DNA from: Pieris napi
Lineage: Eukaryota > Arthropoda > Insecta > Lepidoptera > Pieridae
Length of the DNA stretch: 64,000 bases
Reading direction: 5' to 3'
Assembly: GCF_905475465.1 (NCBI RefSeq)
Contig: NC_062246.1
Location: forward strand, 11,930,001 to 11,994,000
In this document: positions 25,401-35,900 of the stretch, in pieces
Layout of the letters: each line of letters begins with the position of its first letter
Position numbering within the stretch: position 1 is the stretch's first letter
Notes under the pieces: generated by a model
What the model was told of the DNA's origin: nothing
Databases searched by the model: none
The model's input: the letters and a program-made list of their open reading frames with translations, nothing else
Program-made: the position numbers and the translations under genes

Positions 25401-26987
25401 CTCTTATATTGAAAATTATTTTTATCTACAGCCTTGCGATTCTGTAACTCAGTTTTCGAACTCACACAGCGGTTTTGACAGCGGCGGTCACACACACATT
25501 TTACGTAAAATGACTGCTTTACGACTAATTTGAGCGCGACCGCCGCTGTGAAAACCGCTGTGTGAGTTCGAAAAGTGAGTTACAGAATCGCATGGCTGTT
25601 TAATGAACACCGATCAAAATATCAGTGATACGAAGACTGTCTCTTGTCTCGCTGGAGTTATGAAACTCTTCAAAAAATTGTATTTTTTTTTCAGGCGGTC
25701 CCTCTGCATCTTTAGCAATATTGGGACGATTTGCAATAAACATATCGTACAACATCGGTCTTCAATACGCAGCAGAGCTACTTCCCACCGTTGTACGAGC
25801 CCAGGGCGTGGCTTTGATACATATAATGGGATATGTGGCATCTATATTGGCACCTTTTGTTGTTTACTTGGTATGTCGCATACTTGCATATTTTATTTCA
25901 ATTCGTTAGGCATTTAAAATACATATATATATACGAAAATTAAGAACAATATACGTTAACTATGTAGATAGATTGTTTAAAAAAAAGGATACTTCGTCAA
26001 AGGCCAGCCACGCACCCACTTAAATAGTTCATGGACTGCGATGACTGCCTTTTAAAGCGTCCCGTAGGATATAATATATTCCTATCTTATAAAAAAAAGA
26101 TAAACAATTAAATAAATTATTAGTTCGTTGCAACTAACAAAAATAAAACTTTGCCATTATCAAAAAAATATTAAATTTGAATATATCACAAAGAAAATAT
26201 ATCGTTTTCAGGCTACGATATCCCCGGAACTACCTCTGTTAATTCTAGGGGTTTTGGGTATCATCGGTGGGTTCCTTTGCCTCCTCTTGCCGGAGACTAT
26301 GGACACGGAGTTGCCCCAAACTCTGGCGGACGGAGAGGAGTTTGGGAAAGATCAGAGGTTCTGGGACAACCCTTGTTTCCCCAGGTAAGAAAGCTTGTAG
26401 AAAATAATTACGTTGTTTTAGTACTTGGAAATATCTAAATATAAATCTTTTTAGGTGTGTAAAAAGTTCTAAGCACCAGTTTTTATTTCAATGTCTTCAA
26501 AGACCCGAGTTTTTTGCTCTGTTCTACTCAGACCATTGCGCGTTCTTGATCATTTTAAAATATTTAAAACGCTTGTGCATAGATAGATAGATATTAGTTA
26601 GTAGAAATGTTTGAGAGGATGTCGAAAAATTTGTGTTACTGTGTGCCTTTAAACCACATAAATTGATCACTAAAATCAAGTGCATTTCAATCGAATGCAA
26701 GTGATCAATTTATGAGTTTTTTATTATTATTTATGAATGTGATATGTGTAAAAATTTTAGACGGCTCCTGTATGTTATTAAATAATAATAATATATGAAA
26801 AATAATGAATAAATACATTCAATAATAATTTATTATCAATTCTAGGAAAAAAGAGATTCCAGTACAACGATTAGAGGCCCCCCAAGAGAGCTTTGTGAGG
26901 CCCCTCCCAGGAATAGGTTCGCGAGCCTCTATCAGAGCATCCATTCGTCTGTCAGCTAGATCTAAACGTAATGATAATGTCTCTTAA
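13426..26987 (+). CDS. SLC22-type organic cation / carcinine-like transporter, 11 coding exons
   Basis: Coding exons: 13426-13736, 18943-19132, 20409-20538, 21151-21279, 21937-22129, 23407-23512, 23905-24152, 24997-25076, 25695-25870, 26212-26384, 26846-26987. All introns are GT-AG and every join keeps frame, giving 625 residues. The cytosolic N-terminus is followed by TM1 at about 62-82 and a large extracellular loop with EYNRTDVPYETIASQ. Residues 197-205, GWIADKYGR, are the major-facilitator loop 2-3 motif. PESARWLL (about 312-319) and LDRWGRR are SLC22 signatures. The late LPETMDTELPQTLADGEEFG is the family's usual C-terminal end. It should sit in the plasma membrane with 12 helices and move small organic cations. 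The PELANLTAEERRALAIP stretch resembles insect carcinine transporters, but substrate is not provable from sequence. A non-coding exon joins at acceptor 13374-13375. Confidence 0.93.
14443..15198 (+). repeat. Repeat C copy 2, interrupted by repeat D
   Basis: The head ACTAGCGGACTCGACATACG and tail GGTCCAGCCGTTTAAGAGGA match the copy at 12895-13222. About 515 bp of repeat D (14602-15118) separates the AACGCATACAAAA stretch from the tail; the two are nearly adjacent in copy 1. It lies in the first coding intron of the transporter. Confidence 0.75.
14602..15118 (+). mobile_element. Repeat D, nested copy
   Basis: Shares GATAATTAACCTCAATTG, CACTTCTGATTATAATTC, and the end CATAACGCGCCTAAAGAAGT with a free-standing copy at 40243-40715 and a 3' fragment at 60872-60990. 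It contains a short tandem duplication of TGTATAATGAAAATAACTAG at about 14753-14790. Non-coding, class unknown. Confidence 0.7.
15929..16171. mobile_element. Palindromic fold-back MITE, full-length copy 5
   Basis: 243 bp. Arms 15929-16034 and 16066-16171 are reverse complements with about one mismatch in 106 bp. Both arms carry the same private variant, CTTCACGAACTC, where other copies read CTTTTCGAACTC. It lies in the first coding intron of the transporter. Confidence 0.92.
16390..16570 (-). pseudogene. LINE ORF C-terminal fragment (RTE-like)
   Basis: The - strand reads KWKWAGHIARVITMTDGSK, then KWEENTIHPPVTWEDEIKE. This is the usual end of many non-LTR ORF2 proteins (WxWxGHIAR ... RPxxRWxDxI). 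The related fragment at 22990-23250 (-) reads KKWKWAGHTARRNNGRWQ. Relic only. Confidence 0.7.
17408..17666. mobile_element. Element with nested perfect inverted repeats
   Basis: Outer arms AATCAAGTCTAGTTTTA (17408-17424) and 17650-17666 are perfect 17-bp complements. Inner arms 17482-17530 and 17605-17653 are a perfect 49-bp inverted repeat containing AACCGGATTAAAGTTATG. The central core has CGACGTTTCGCGTGCTTTAC. Copies without the second arm occur at 32507-32695 and 52718-52945. It lies in a transporter intron. Confidence 0.85.
17667..18650. other. Intron sequence, mostly unassigned
   Basis: Part of the first coding intron of the transporter. About 17717-17800 has a fragment of a LINE/SINE-type tail (CAAAATACATTTATTCAATT ... 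GCTTATGAATGTCAACA). The rest shows no recognised element or exon. Confidence 0.4.
18654..18918 (-). repeat. tRNA-derived SINE, copy 2 (reverse)
   Basis: Starts with AAATGAGTGGCGCTACAACC, the complement of the SINE 3' end, and runs to CCAACACTGCTC, the complement of its head. It ends 24 nt before transporter exon 18943-19132. The B-box region is damaged. Confidence 0.85.
19496..19735 (+). pseudogene. LINE ORF2 C-terminus (repeat L), forward
   Basis: The frame at 19551-19735 reads FLPRTTTMWSQLPTEVFP, then SFKKRAYQFLKGRQR. This is the conserved end of many jockey/CR1-type ORF2 proteins (PRTxxLWNxLPxxVFP ... FKxRxxxFL). Copies lie at 28022-28268 (-), 30884-31000 (-), 50340-50460 (+) and 62550-62815 (+), with smaller pieces near 9300, 29882 and 37716. 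Inside a transporter intron. Confidence 0.8.
20195..20345 (-). pseudogene. LINE ORF C-terminal fragment with stop
   Basis: The - strand reads RYRWIDRVEDLLQLKASNW, a stop, then VAQDTERWKFLISETKT. This matches the WxDxVxxDLxxLxxxNWxxxAxDRxxWRxxVxxAKT ending of non-LTR ORF2 proteins. The 124-codon + strand frame over it (19992-20366) is a shadow. Inside the transporter intron before exon 20409. Confidence 0.7.
22800..23250 (-). pseudogene. LINE-derived fragment (GC-rich)
   Basis: GC-rich against its flanks. The - strand frame 23067-23252 contains KKWKWAGHTARRNNGRWQGN, the C-terminal signature of RTE/jockey-type ORF2. The adjoining 22800-23010 is probably the same insertion's 3' part. In a transporter intron. 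Confidence 0.6.
23630..23876 (-). repeat. tRNA-derived SINE, copy 3 (reverse)
   Basis: Begins AATCAGTGGCGCTGCAACC and ends GGCCAACACTGCTCT; the head complement includes GTGCACAGCCGGGG. It ends 28 nt before transporter exon 23905-24152. Confidence 0.85.
24344..24568 (-). repeat. SINE-like repeat B, copy 2 (reverse)
   Basis: Shares TTTATTCATATAGGGAACAC, ACTTATGAACGTCAAAAAAG and CTCTCCGCCACTCTTTTTAA with the other B copies. It keeps the complement of the tRNA-like head (CTCTAACCATTACACCATG). In the transporter intron before exon 24997. Confidence 0.75.
25431..25596. mobile_element. Palindromic fold-back MITE, core-deleted copy 6
   Basis: Both terminal arms are present (GCCTTGCGATTCTGTAACTC at the left, complement ending GCATGGC at the right), but the core palindrome and spacer are reduced. 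It lies about 100 bp upstream of transporter exon 25695-25870. Confidence 0.85.
26657..26714. repeat. Inverted repeat in the last transporter intron
   Basis: CATAAATTGATCACT (26657-26671) and its exact complement (26700-26714) enclose a second small stem TGCATT...AATGCA. It lies between exons 26212-26384 and 26846-26987. Role unknown. Confidence 0.7.
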
Positions 26988-27475
26988 AATAAAAGTTTAA
27001 TACGAATAACACCAATGAAGGAGGCTAAACTAATATTTATTTAGGCATTATATTCAAAATCACAAATGTAAATTTCTTGGAAATTAGATATTGATTGAGA
27101 AGTTCTTAATTACGAACAAAACATAGGATAGAAAAATTATAGCGACAATAACTTATTGCATTAAACAACATTTAACATTGAGCAGCCACGAAAGCGGGCT
27201 GTTCGGGGAGTTTGTTGTGTTTCCCCAAAAGATTCGGTACGGAATAAGTTTAAGGAATTAAATATTATGACACTACCTGGTCAATATATTCTTGAAGACT
27301 TTAAAACAAATGGTGACATTCAACAATATACTCGAAAAAGAACAAATCTAAGCGTACGACCAATCATGCTCCAGAAGATTAACTATGCCTTATAAAGAAA
27401 TTGTATTCGTTTTTACAACAAACTCCCAAGCGAAATTAGAGAATGATCACAGAGTAAATTAAAATTTTAAATACT

Positions 27476-27546
27476 GCCTTGCGATTCTGTAACTCACTTT
27501 TTGAACTCACACAGCGGTTTTCGCAGCGGCGGTCGCGCTCAAATCT
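27476..27546. mobile_element. Palindromic fold-back MITE, left-arm fragment (copy 7)
   Basis: GCCTTGCGATTCTGTAACTC through GCGGCGGTCGCGCTCAAATC, then breaks off. If the polyadenylation signal at 27843 is used, this piece sits in the transporter's 3' UTR. Confidence 0.75.
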
Positions 27547-27842
27547 GGTTAAAGTTACTCCTCTAAATCTTAATTATGTAATCGTGGTTTTGTCTGTGTG
27601 AAAATCTTATAAGGAAGATCTCTCAAATGTTTAACACTTGGTTTGAAAGCTCTATAATTTCAAACAAATTGTACAAGTATTAGCATAGATTTCCGTTTTA
27701 GATAATATGGACAATTAACTCCCATTTAAGTACGTATTTAATAATGCAAAATTTTAGTTTTAAGATTTAAGAAGGTTGTTTTTTGTTAATATTTCTTGCC
27801 ATTTCGGTAAAAATTTTGTGAATTACGTCTGTGATATTTTAG

Positions 27843-27848
27843 AATAAA
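27843..27848 (+). terminator. Candidate polyadenylation signal for the transporter
   Basis: AATAAA followed at 15-30 nt by a T/GT-rich stretch (TACTGTTGTGTTTTTTTT). An AATAAA at 26988-26993, directly after the stop codon, is too close to be the likely main signal. Inference from motif and spacing only. Confidence 0.35.
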
Positions 27849-28021
27849 TATTTTTGAACTTTACTGTTGTGTTTTTTTTAATTTGTTCAACAGAAATAAA
27901 CATATTAGATTTTGGTAATCAAAGATTCTAATTCTCGAACAATTAAATTGATTTGCTACACAAGTTTGCCAAGTAAGGTGCGGACTGGGGTCTTACGGGT
28001 TTTTTAATATAAACCCAGCTT

Positions 28022-28268
28022 AACTGATGTTAAGTGATACTCAAATTGCCAGAAGGCTCGCCAATGTGTTGCTGGCCTTTTTAAGAATTGGTACGCTCTT
28101 TTATTGAAGGATCCAAAGTCCAATTGGTTTGGTTATACTTTAGTGGGCAGCTGGTTCCACGTACTGGTGGTGCGCGGAAGAACTGCCTTAAAAAACGCTC
28201 ACTTCAGGAAGGGCAGAAGTCGTGGTGATACGAGTGGTATTTCGTATTCTGCCTTGTCGTCCTCTGAA
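28022..28268 (-). pseudogene. LINE ORF2 C-terminus (repeat L), reverse
   Basis: Runs from a LINE 3' stretch through GGCCTTTTTAAGAATTGGTA and GTGGGCAGCTGGTTCCACGT to ATTCTGCCTTGTCGTCC, the complement of the copy at 19496-19735. Internal frameshifts. It lies between the convergent transporter and plx genes. Confidence 0.75.
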
Positions 28269-28269
28269 C

Positions 28270-29580
28270 AATCTCCATGGTAAATGTGGTAGAAGAAGCA
28301 GAGAGGCATACATATCAATACAAATATTATAAATGATTTTGGCTATTATGTATCGAGTATTTTTTTAATTTTACTACAACTAGCTATAGGAAGACTAAGA
28401 ATGATTGAAATAAACAAATAGATTTTCTTATTATTAACGCTAATACTCCAAACGTATTTCTGAAATCAAAAATTATTTCACCATGCGACATTATCCCCAA
28501 GTTTAAAGATTAGTTTCGTTTCCAAATTATCTTAAATTAAATATCCAGCCGTGCGATGGCAGAACTGGATGAATAAGAGACCTTATTCATATGAAACAAA
28601 CAAAACATCTTGTAAAAATAGCGTTTTATTTCTTCATATCTTTTTTTTGTATGAACTTAACTACTACACTATAACTCCGAATAATTGGAAAGTTTTGCAA
28701 AATATTAGTATATATACACACATACATACACGCAGTATAGTTCACACGTTTCTTTTCAAATACATCCACGGAGCGCCGTTGGACATTTCCAAACAAAAAC
28801 AATTACTTTATCTAAAAAGATTAATTTACTTTGCTTAACTATATGGTGATTTGTTGTTAGAAATTACTTTTAAATTTTATTTTATTCTTAATTAATAATA
28901 CTCCAAATTAGGTTTATTTATTAAAACTCATTTTAAGTACATAATATTTAATACATATAATATGCAGTTTCATATAACTCTACTTACATAAAGCGGAACA
29001 CATGTTTATCACTATTTTATAAGAATACTGAAACGAGAAAAATAACAAAAATATATCACTTAATACCAAATATATTTTAAAAATAATCTTTATCGGTCTC
29101 GCGTGCCTAATCTAAATATATTTTATACATTGATGTTAACATGAATATCGAACGAATTTAATTGTTAAATAAACATAAGATAATAATGTTAATAAATTCA
29201 ATTAATTTTGAAAGATAACCAAGATTTTCAAGAACTAAAAGTGTTCGAGACCGCGAATGGAAAATATATTTACTATGGCAAGACCAAATCTGCCAAAATA
29301 ACAGAAAATAACCCTCTACTTATTAATAACTTAATTAGTTTGTAACATAAACTGGATTCAAACCAGTATTCTATAGTTAAGCTCGACGCTTAGGACCTTC
29401 TAAAGCAAGCGTGCTATTAAGGGCCGTATTTAAAATGAATCTGATTTAAATTCGAAATATCTTAGTTTTATCATGAACCAATTTTTAACTATCTACGATC
29501 CGTAAGTTATTGGAACTATTCACTTATATCATCAGCATCGCCTTGATGGCTGGATGTCTTCTATGGGCCGCTTCACAAGA
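28270..29580. other. Intergenic stretch between convergent genes
   Basis: AT-rich, with only accidental ORFs (95 codons at 28551-28838 with no recognisable motif). No repeat family shared with the rest of the window was identified. Confidence 0.4.
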
Positions 29581-29584
29581 TACT

Positions 29585-29795
29585 TTCTTTTTTTTTACAG
29601 CTCCTTACAAACATGTGTAAAACGAAAATCTTGGCGATTAAAAAGATGTGGCGAAGATTTTATTGCCACTTCTTCTCTTCCGTTCTACGCCCTTGATTTG
29701 AGAACAGGCAGTAAATGTAAAATTAGAAGTATTTCATATATATTTATTTTTTGACGTTCATAAGTGTCCATTTTGTTACCTATATAAATAAATGA
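29585..29795 (+). repeat. SINE-like repeat B, copy 3 (forward)
   Basis: CAGCTCCTTACAAACATGTG, GGCGATTAAAAAGATGTGGC, CCCTTGATTTGAGAAC and the tail TTGACGTTCATAAGTG match the copy at 37958-38200. It lies just downstream of the plx stop codon. A scrap of repeat L (CCGGCAACGCACTCAC) follows at 29882-29940. Confidence 0.75.
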
Positions 29796-29948
29796 TTTTA
29801 GAATTTTTGCGAACTAGCAAACTGTGGTATCGACTCCCGGTGGGGATCTTTACAATACGACCACCAATTAAAAAGCATACTCCTCTCTCATAGACCGGCA
29901 ACGCACTCACTAAAATGGGTGTCCAGGGCCCTTTATCCTATAAAAAAA

Positions 29949-32900
29949 CTAATGGTGTCGCAGAGGCCTAATTTGCTTCAACTTTGTCGACTGTCCGTCA
30001 AATTTAATGTCAACGTCACAATCGCTCAACGGATGCGAAATGACAGATGACGTTTCCAACTTCCTGTCATTCTCCGGGGTGATTGGCGTCACGAACCCGC
30101 TGTCATTCTTATCTGCAAAATGTAGCGACAGTTTATCGCTCTTTCTGTCTTCGGAGACGTTCCGATTCCTATCGCTTTCCGAATCGGATTCAGAATTGCG
30201 CGTCGATTCCTCCAATTTCCGAAGGTTCTCGTCGAAATTGTGCTTCAACTCCTGCTCGAATAGTCTCTCCTGTCTTATCTGCTCGTGTGTACTCGAATGT
30301 TTCTTCCCCAAATCCTTCATCATGGCGTCTGTCAAGCTGTGTTTTCGTTCGCTTCTGTAATTCTCCGTTTCCTCCAGTACCTTCAAAGGCACTTTGGCGA
30401 TTAACCCGGAATGAACCGACTGCGACTTCTTCATGAGGAAATGTTTTCTATCTTCGTTAGCTCTCATCGCATTTATGACATCTTCTTTTGTCGTTTTCGC
30501 GTAGAGATTGGGCGCACTCTTTTGTTTTGTCTCCTCTTCTTCGTTTGTCGAGAATTTCGTGAAAGAGGTGATTTTTGAACTGAATGATAATTTTTTTGTG
30601 TAATTTTGTACTATTTTCTTTATCTCGAGAGGCACGTCGTGTTTGTTTGATATGTATCGGCTGAGAAGCGTCAGGTGTTGTTCCATTATTTTGTTTTGAG
30701 AGTCGAGACGGGCTTGGGTCTTTTGGTAGGTCGTCAAAGCATCCATTGCAGCCTGAAAATAAAAATAACATCATCTACTGTTGAGAAAGTTATGTTTTTT
30801 TTTACTTTATCGAGTCGATAGTGAAATCTAGAGCAAAGTTTAAGTTATTAGTTATGATGTAAAATATGTTACCTCTGTTTTTTTATAGAAAAGGGGGCAA
30901 ACGGGCAGGAGGCTCAGCTGATGTTAAATGATACCGCCGCCGGCCATGGACTTTCTCAATGCCAAAGAGCTCACGAGTGCGTTGCCGGCCTTTTAATGGT
31001 TCTATATGTCGTCTTCTTTCAAAACTTCAGAATTTGGAAGATAATCATAATTTGGAGCTTCGGGACACATACCTGCTTTTAATTGATCAGTCACTAGAGA
31101 TGAAAGTGGAGTTTTCTCAATAATCAACTTACGTCGAGTTCCGTCGTCATCCTCTGTACGTCATCCACCAACAGTCTGTTCTGTTCTGTGAGTGTGGCAA
31201 GTCTAGGCATCTCTTCTCGCAACACGCTGTATTCAACCGCATATTCTGTTAGTTGACGGGATATGTCTAATTTGTGGACCTGTAAATTCAACAAAACAAG
31301 AAATCGTAAATATGTATATTTTAGAAATTATGATTTTAACGGCTGGATGAGGATGAGTCGGGCTTTGGTATGGGATGCTACTTGTGTGGACACGTTAGCC
31401 CCGTCTCATCTCCCTTGGACGAGAAAAAAGCTGAGGCGGCTGCAGATCAGGCGGAAAATGACAGCTTAAATATAAGTCTTTCCTCCAACTTCAATTTTGT
31501 TCCCTTTGGAGTAGAGACTCTTGGGCCGTGGGGTTCAAGTGCACAGGCGCTTATTAAAGATTTAAGTTGGCGCCTGGTAGATATTACCGATAACTTCAGA
31601 GCTGGTGCTTTCCGAATAAATAACGCAATACAGCGAGGAAATCCGCAGCCACAGGGATCAAACTTTTAAATTAGATTTTTTATTATTATTATTACTATGT
31701 AGGTTAAGAATATTGTAAATACTGTATATTTGTATATTGGAATTAAATATTGTATTAATTGTTTAAACTATTATACGTACAATCTTCATAACTTTGTTGT
31801 ACATCGTGGTGTTAACGTCCGGCAACTTGTGCTTGAGGTATTCGGCTGCCTCTTCGCAGCTCTCGCACATCATGATACCATCTTTGTGAGCCGATAGAAG
31901 GGCCAGCGATATCGAGAAGACCACGTCTAGGGATTCCACGAACACCATGTCTGAAAGTAGAAATTTGTATATATTACTAGTTGACCCGGCAACCGTTGTT
32001 TTGCCATGTATAATATGCTAGGAAACATTTTTTTAGTGCAATAAAAATAAGTACCTATCTACAATAATAAAAAATAGGGGTTGATCGTAGAGGGGTGAAA
32101 TATATGTATTTTTGTATGCTGTATCATAAAAAAATAAAAACGAAAAAAATATTCTAAAAAATAAAAAAGTTTTTTTTGGGATGGACACCCTTATCACTTA
32201 GGGGGTTGAAAGATAGATAGTAGCCGATTCTCAGACCTACTGAAAATACATTTGCATGTTTTCTTTTCTGTCTAGTGTTAGAAAAATATATTTCTTCAAT
32301 AGCATATAAAAATTGTTTCGTTTCATGAAATAAAAAAACAGTTTTATTTGAAAACAATTTTTTTAAAGTAATTGTGTATGTGGGGTGTGTTCATGATGCA
32401 GGTGATTTAACGCTTTGAATATTATTAATACATTATTAAGCATATTCCGCGATATCTTAAATAAGTGGTCGCTGTTATGATTACTACATAACCCGTTGTA
32501 TTAATAAATGTTTAAAGAAAAAACTTTTTAACCGGATTAAAGTTATGTATTATTATAAATTTACAATTATTTAACATAATTTTAAATTTAACCAACGTTT
32601 CGCGTGCTTTACAGCGTGCGTGGTCACGGTGACTGAAGACAAAAGGTGTTGAATGTCAAAAAGTAAAAGTTGTATTATCTGTATTTATTTCCCCGGAGTT
32701 GGTATCGACTAAAAGATGGAGGGTTTTGGCAGAAATGGCTCTTAATAAATGTTAATGATACTATATTTCTAGCTAATGTTCTCTTTTGTTTATGGTTTAA
32801 TACGTATAGGAAAGCAAGCTTACCAAATACCCTTACGACGAATCCTAACGGGAACTGACTCGTGAACAAAGTGAGCATCCAAGGAGCTGCGTACAAGGCT

Positions 32901-35900
32901 GGGGAGATGTCTAAAGCCTCCAGTTTCGCGTGCAGCTCGGGCTCATGGTCGCGCAAGAGGCGGGATAGTTGGTACAACTAAAAAGTTAAAGTCATTTTTA
33001 ATTTACTTAAATTAAACCTAAAAAAGTATATTTTTATATTATTTAACTTTTTCTTTCTTTTGGCGTAAAATTAGACTATTTGGGTACAAGAACAAGAGCT
33101 GGTGCTTTAATCACTTAATTAATAAGTATTGCAACAGCGCGGAAGAAGTCGATATTCATTTATTTTATTATTGATGTTATACTTCTTTTGGCGCGTTAGG
33201 GAAGGCCACTGTCACAAAAAACCGACACCTTGAATATCTGTTCAAAAGGCCGATAAAACAGTCTGGACCGCTAGTTGGCGCTTGCTCTGTTTTATCGACG
33301 AGTTGCATTGTGCTGTCATGGCGTAGTGTTAGAGTAGTGGAAAACCCGTTCCAATGTAATAAAACCATAGTGTTAATTGTAAAACATAATGATTAGTACA
33401 TATTATATCGTTTCTTTTGGAAGTGACCATTAAAATGGACAAGAAAAATGCAATTCGAAGAGGGAAACGTCCCTCTAAAGTGCGTGTACATATAAGTACA
33501 CACATGTTTTTTTTGTTTATATTTTAAAATAAAGTAAAAGTTCTGTTGAAAGTATTAAAATTTAATTTTAAAATAATAATTATTAATTATCCATATAGAA
33601 AGGGAATATTTTATTGTAAAAATAAAAATAAAATAAGTTTATTATGGAACATAAGATACATGTATCACTTATTCAACGTCATTAAATTTGAATTTGTAGG
33701 CATCCCTACTCATCGGCAAAGAAGACAGAGGGTGTAGGCAGAGAAAAAGCCGGCGTAAAAAAACTCTCGGTAGTCTTTTAAAACAGCAAATCAAAATACT
33801 AATACCATCTCCATCTCCTCACATACCGTTTACACATATAAATTACTTATATATAAATCCGTAAATAGTAAGTTCCGTTACAGATTCTGTGAAACTTTTG
33901 ATTCAATTATGTATCCTCAATTTGTTTAGCTTTAATTATATAAAATACTTACTTGTACTTGAAGTGCGCTCATATCCGGTAGATATTGTTTCCTAAGACC
34001 ACGCCTGAACATCAGATGTCGCAGCAACAGGAAGGCTTCGGCTTCTTCCATCTGAAATAAGAATAACCTTCAAAACTAACTCCTAAATTTAACAGTAAAA
34101 AAAAATATTGAAAATTTATAATGAAATTCGTGTGTTACCGCAAATAAATCATAATTAAACTACAATTTTATCGCGCGAAAACTTGTTAGGAATAAATATG
34201 CGAGCACCATGTATCTACAAAATAATATTATAATAATAAGTAGACATGGGGAGAAATTGGTTGTGTCAAAAATCAATCTGAAACGGTTTAGGAAAATCAC
34301 CTTTTGCATGGCAAGCAAGGTTCACAATAATTTGTTTGTTTGTTTTGAAAAATCTATGTGGTTACCACCACATACATACATTACTTGTGGAAAAAATGTA
34401 TTTATTTATTATTCAATAAATGATTATTTGCGTGAGACAGTGTAGTTGATATTAATTTAATAAATTATGATATGATATGTGAGATACAAATAATATAAGA
34501 ATTGACTTTGACTATTAATATAAAAAGTAAAATTCCTTTAAAGACTAATTTGCGCGCCATTGTGTGTGGCAGAATATGCGAACTTACGATTGTACCACCT
34601 TACACATTTTTGTACCATATTCTTATAATAAATTATTATTGTTATAGTTAAAATAAGTTATAACTGCATTGTATTTTAAACACCATGATTTAGATTATAT
34701 TATTCTGTTAAAAAAAGATAATGTATAACTCTAAGTATAGCTATGAAATTTATTAAAAAAAATAGTGTTAATAGAACCAAATTAAATTCTTCATTTAAAC
34801 ACGATATATTTAACTTACATGCAAAAGAAGTACTCCAGCCACAAAGCTGAGTCCTTGGCAGTAGCCCACGTCTGGGTCGAGGAGGGAATAGGCCTTCAGA
34901 ATATTGTAGAGAGCTAATTGCCCTGGACCCAGAGCTGACGCGAAGTACGAGTGTTTTGGGAATGTTCTGCCTAAAATACATTTATATATGAAAAAGTGTT
35001 ACTAATTTATGTATTATGCATACTTGAACTGTGATTATGCTGTGATCAAAGATATCATATAACATTTATTTATTTTTCTGATATTTTCTATTGACAGTGG
35101 GAGCGTTCAAGTATTACGTAACGAAGTTTGGGGGGAGGGGGTCCTTTTGTAAAACGTTACGATGCGGGGCGAGGATTATTTTAAATTGAATTACGCGTTA
35201 TTTTTAATATTATTTTCGACTTTCCAGTATTTTATACCACATAATGGTAACTTTTAGGTATAAAGAGTCACTAGGTGGTCACGAAACGTTTTACTATACT
35301 TGGGTACAGTACAGAAAAACGTTACGGCGCGTTACATGGGGGGGGGGTCTATAATCTCCAAAAAATGCGTGACGTAATACTTGAACGCTCCCTGTATACG
35401 AGATAAAAAATACGAGTTAGATAAATGAACACTTGCCTAAATCAATTAAAATGGCGTGTTGATGCTTAGTAAGGCCAGAGAGGAGTGTCCTGAAAAAAAA
35501 GTATTTAAAATAAATTATTTTATCCAGAAACTATGGAGTCAAGTCAAAAACATTTATTCATATAGGTAACGCAATGTTAACTTATGAACGTTTTTTTTAT
35601 TATATATTTTACATTTACTGCCAGTTCTCAAATTAAGGGCGTAGAACGGACTAAAAGAACTGACAATAAACTCTCCGCCATTATTTTTAATTGCCAAGTG
35701 GTAATTTTGCTGAGACTAAAAGTTTCTGGTTTGATTAGAAAAAGTTAAACGAGACTGTACACCCATACCTATAAGGCGTGTTATAGTCTGGAAAGTTCTT
35801 AGTGTCAGGAGGTGGTAACCGCAGACACGCTTGCTCTGCGAGGAAGTACCACACACCGCCGCGAACTATCCTTGGAACACCTAAAAATAAACAAATGTAA

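Noticed and set aside
28551..28838. 95-codon + strand ORF between the convergent genes
   Set aside because: AT-rich composition with low-complexity residues and no family resemblance; expected by chance.
30007..30436. Two 117-codon + strand ORFs
   Set aside because: They lie opposite the last plx exon, whose frame is homologous to the TBC1D1/4 C-terminus; the + frames are its shadows.
35430..35436. Ordinary GT donor (AA|GTGTTC) for plx exon 35489-35437
   Set aside because: It shifts the next exon out of the RTFPKHSYF frame; only the GC donor preserves the TBC domain.
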